Source: an uncultured Pseudomonadota bacterium
GTDB taxonomy: Bacteria; Pseudomonadota; Gammaproteobacteria; Xanthomonadales; Ahniellaceae
Reading direction: 5' to 3'
Length of the DNA: 15,190 nt
Assembly (NCBI GenBank): GCA_937996755.1
Contig: CALKUS010000259.1
Span: 1-15,190, forward strand
Positions within the stretch are counted from its first letter, which is position 1. Each line of letters opens with the position of its first letter. Shown piece after piece: positions 14,466 through 15,190 of the stretch. A program made the translations under genes and the position numbers. The notes beneath the pieces were generated by a model. The model saw only the letters and a list, made by a program, of their open reading frames with translations. It did not search any database and was not told the origin of the DNA.

Positions 14466-15190
14466 CGCCGGCGGCAGCGTGGGTCTCGGTTCCAGCCAGC
14501 CAGCGCGACCACGCGGGCGCCAGCGACGGCGGTAGTTCGCGGAACGCCGTGTCGCCGTGCCGGACGCGCGTGACCAGCGGCGAGTCGAACGGCTGCAGCG
14601 GGAAATCCGCCAGCCAGTCCGGGGTCCAGCGCGCGCCGAACGCGTGGGCGAGGCTGGCGGCCTGGCCGTCGCAGTTCGACGGCAGCACGAGCTCGTCGCC
14701 CGGCGGACGCAGGCGCATGGCGCGTGCGGTGGCTTCGAGCTCGAGCGCGAGGCACGGTCGCGCGTCGACGAGCGCACGCTCGGCCGCGCGCGCCGCCGGC
14801 TCCAGCGCGGCGACGCCGTTCGCGTCGAGCAGCAGGCGCAGCAGCGCTGCGCGCCGGCGCGGCGCGCCGCCGTCACGCGGGATCCGGCGAACGACGTCGG
14901 CGGCACGCGGCACGGCGCCGGATTCGAACAAGGCCCACGCGAGGTTTTCCTCGGCGCGCCAGCGCTCGTCCGGCATGTCGCGCAGGTCGCGTCGCGCCAG
15001 GTCGCTGGCGTCGAACAGGTCGCGGAGCGCGGCGTCCACCGCGCCGCTGTAGAGCGCGGCGAGCGCGCGCGTCTGCAGGAACGTGACCCGATGCAGCGGT
15101 GACGATTCGCGTGCTGCAGAAGTTGCTGCGCCGTCGAGCACCGCGCGCGCCTGCGCGAAGCGCGCGACGCGAATCAGCCCGGTGGCGCGG
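14449..15190 (-). CDS. TPR-like helical protein, C-terminal part (5' end outside window)
   Basis: The frame is open from the right edge to TGA at 14449-14451, giving the last 246 codons. The first part has the pattern of helical pairs seen in tetratricopeptide repeats (ARFAQARAVLDGA, ALAALYSGAVDAALRDLFDA, ENLAWALFESGAVPRAADVV), rich in Ala, Leu and Arg. The last ~100 residues (from about ELVLPSNCDGQ, with RWTPDWLADFPLQPFDSPLV) are not repeat-like and I do not recognise them. No signal peptide or membrane segment is in the visible part. A GTG at 15141 could be read as a start, but the frame continues beyond it with the same helical pattern, so it is probably internal. It may be the tail of a larger protein, such as a regulator or protein-interaction scaffold; the window cannot decide. 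Confidence 0.7.
   Translation of the reverse strand, partial: RATGLIRVARFAQARAVLDGAATSAARESSPLHRVTFLQTRALAALYSGAVDAALRDLFDASDLARRDLRDMPDERWRAEENLAWALFESGAVPRAADVVRRIPRDGGAPRRRAALLRLLLDANGVAALEPAARAAERALVDARPCLALELEATARAMRLRPPGDELVLPSNCDGQAASLAHAFGARWTPDWLADFPLQPFDSPLVTRVRHGDTAFRELPPSLAPAWSRWLAGTETHAAAGVNDGR

Noticed and set aside
15141..15141. GTG as start of the minus-strand TPR-like gene
   Set aside because: The frame stays open to the window edge and the upstream residues (ATGLIRVARFAQARA) continue the helical-repeat pattern, so the true start most likely lies outside.

Overview
The window is GC-rich throughout, with strongly GC-biased third codon positions, and carries eight protein genes plus one small probable gene. 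The gene content, the TAGAATCG-like -10 boxes and the acidic D-G-F-E tails on secreted proteins suggest a Gammaproteobacterium of the Lysobacterales (Xanthomonadales), near Dokdonella/Rhodanobacteraceae. This placement is inference; there is no rRNA or marker gene to fix it. No tRNA, rRNA, CRISPR array, transposase or phage gene was seen, and no gene-free stretch exceeds 300 bases.

Layout. On the minus strand (907 to the left edge) is a secreted glycine-rich protein whose body is a PGRS-like G-G-x array, cut off by the window. Divergent from it is a D-2-hydroxyacid dehydrogenase (1094-2206) that unexpectedly carries a Sec-type signal peptide. Next, on the plus strand, is a 1041-residue secreted protein (2325-5450) with a beta-helix/autotransporter-passenger region and four FN3 domains but no beta-barrel. 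It is followed by a 1355-residue hybrid two-component system (5520-9587) with periplasmic propeller, Y_Y_Y, membrane segment, histidine kinase, receiver and AraC-type DNA-binding domain in one chain. Then comes a candidate small gene (9716-9910) overlapping the first of two tandem paralogous secreted proteins (9897-11792 and 11835-13754), each with an N-terminal choice-of-anchor-J-like domain and a C-terminal LamG-like domain. A hemerythrin-like HHE protein with a basic tail (13840-14424) and a convergent TPR-like protein (minus strand, entering from the right edge) close the window.

How the parts may work together. The sensor/regulator sits between secreted-protein genes. A 37-bp intergenic element is present twice (2237-2273 and 9635-9671, 31/37 identical), upstream of the FN3 protein gene and of the anchor-J/LamG cluster. 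In each copy GGACAA recurs exactly 21 bp apart, a spacing expected for tandem AraC-family half-sites, so these may be the operators of the embedded regulator. The three large secreted proteins next to it all end in an acidic D-(G/S)-F tail. The best candidate for an undescribed system is therefore a hybrid sensor controlling a set of large surface or secreted proteins that share a C-terminal tail. The sequence supports the co-occurrence; the regulatory and sorting roles are inference.
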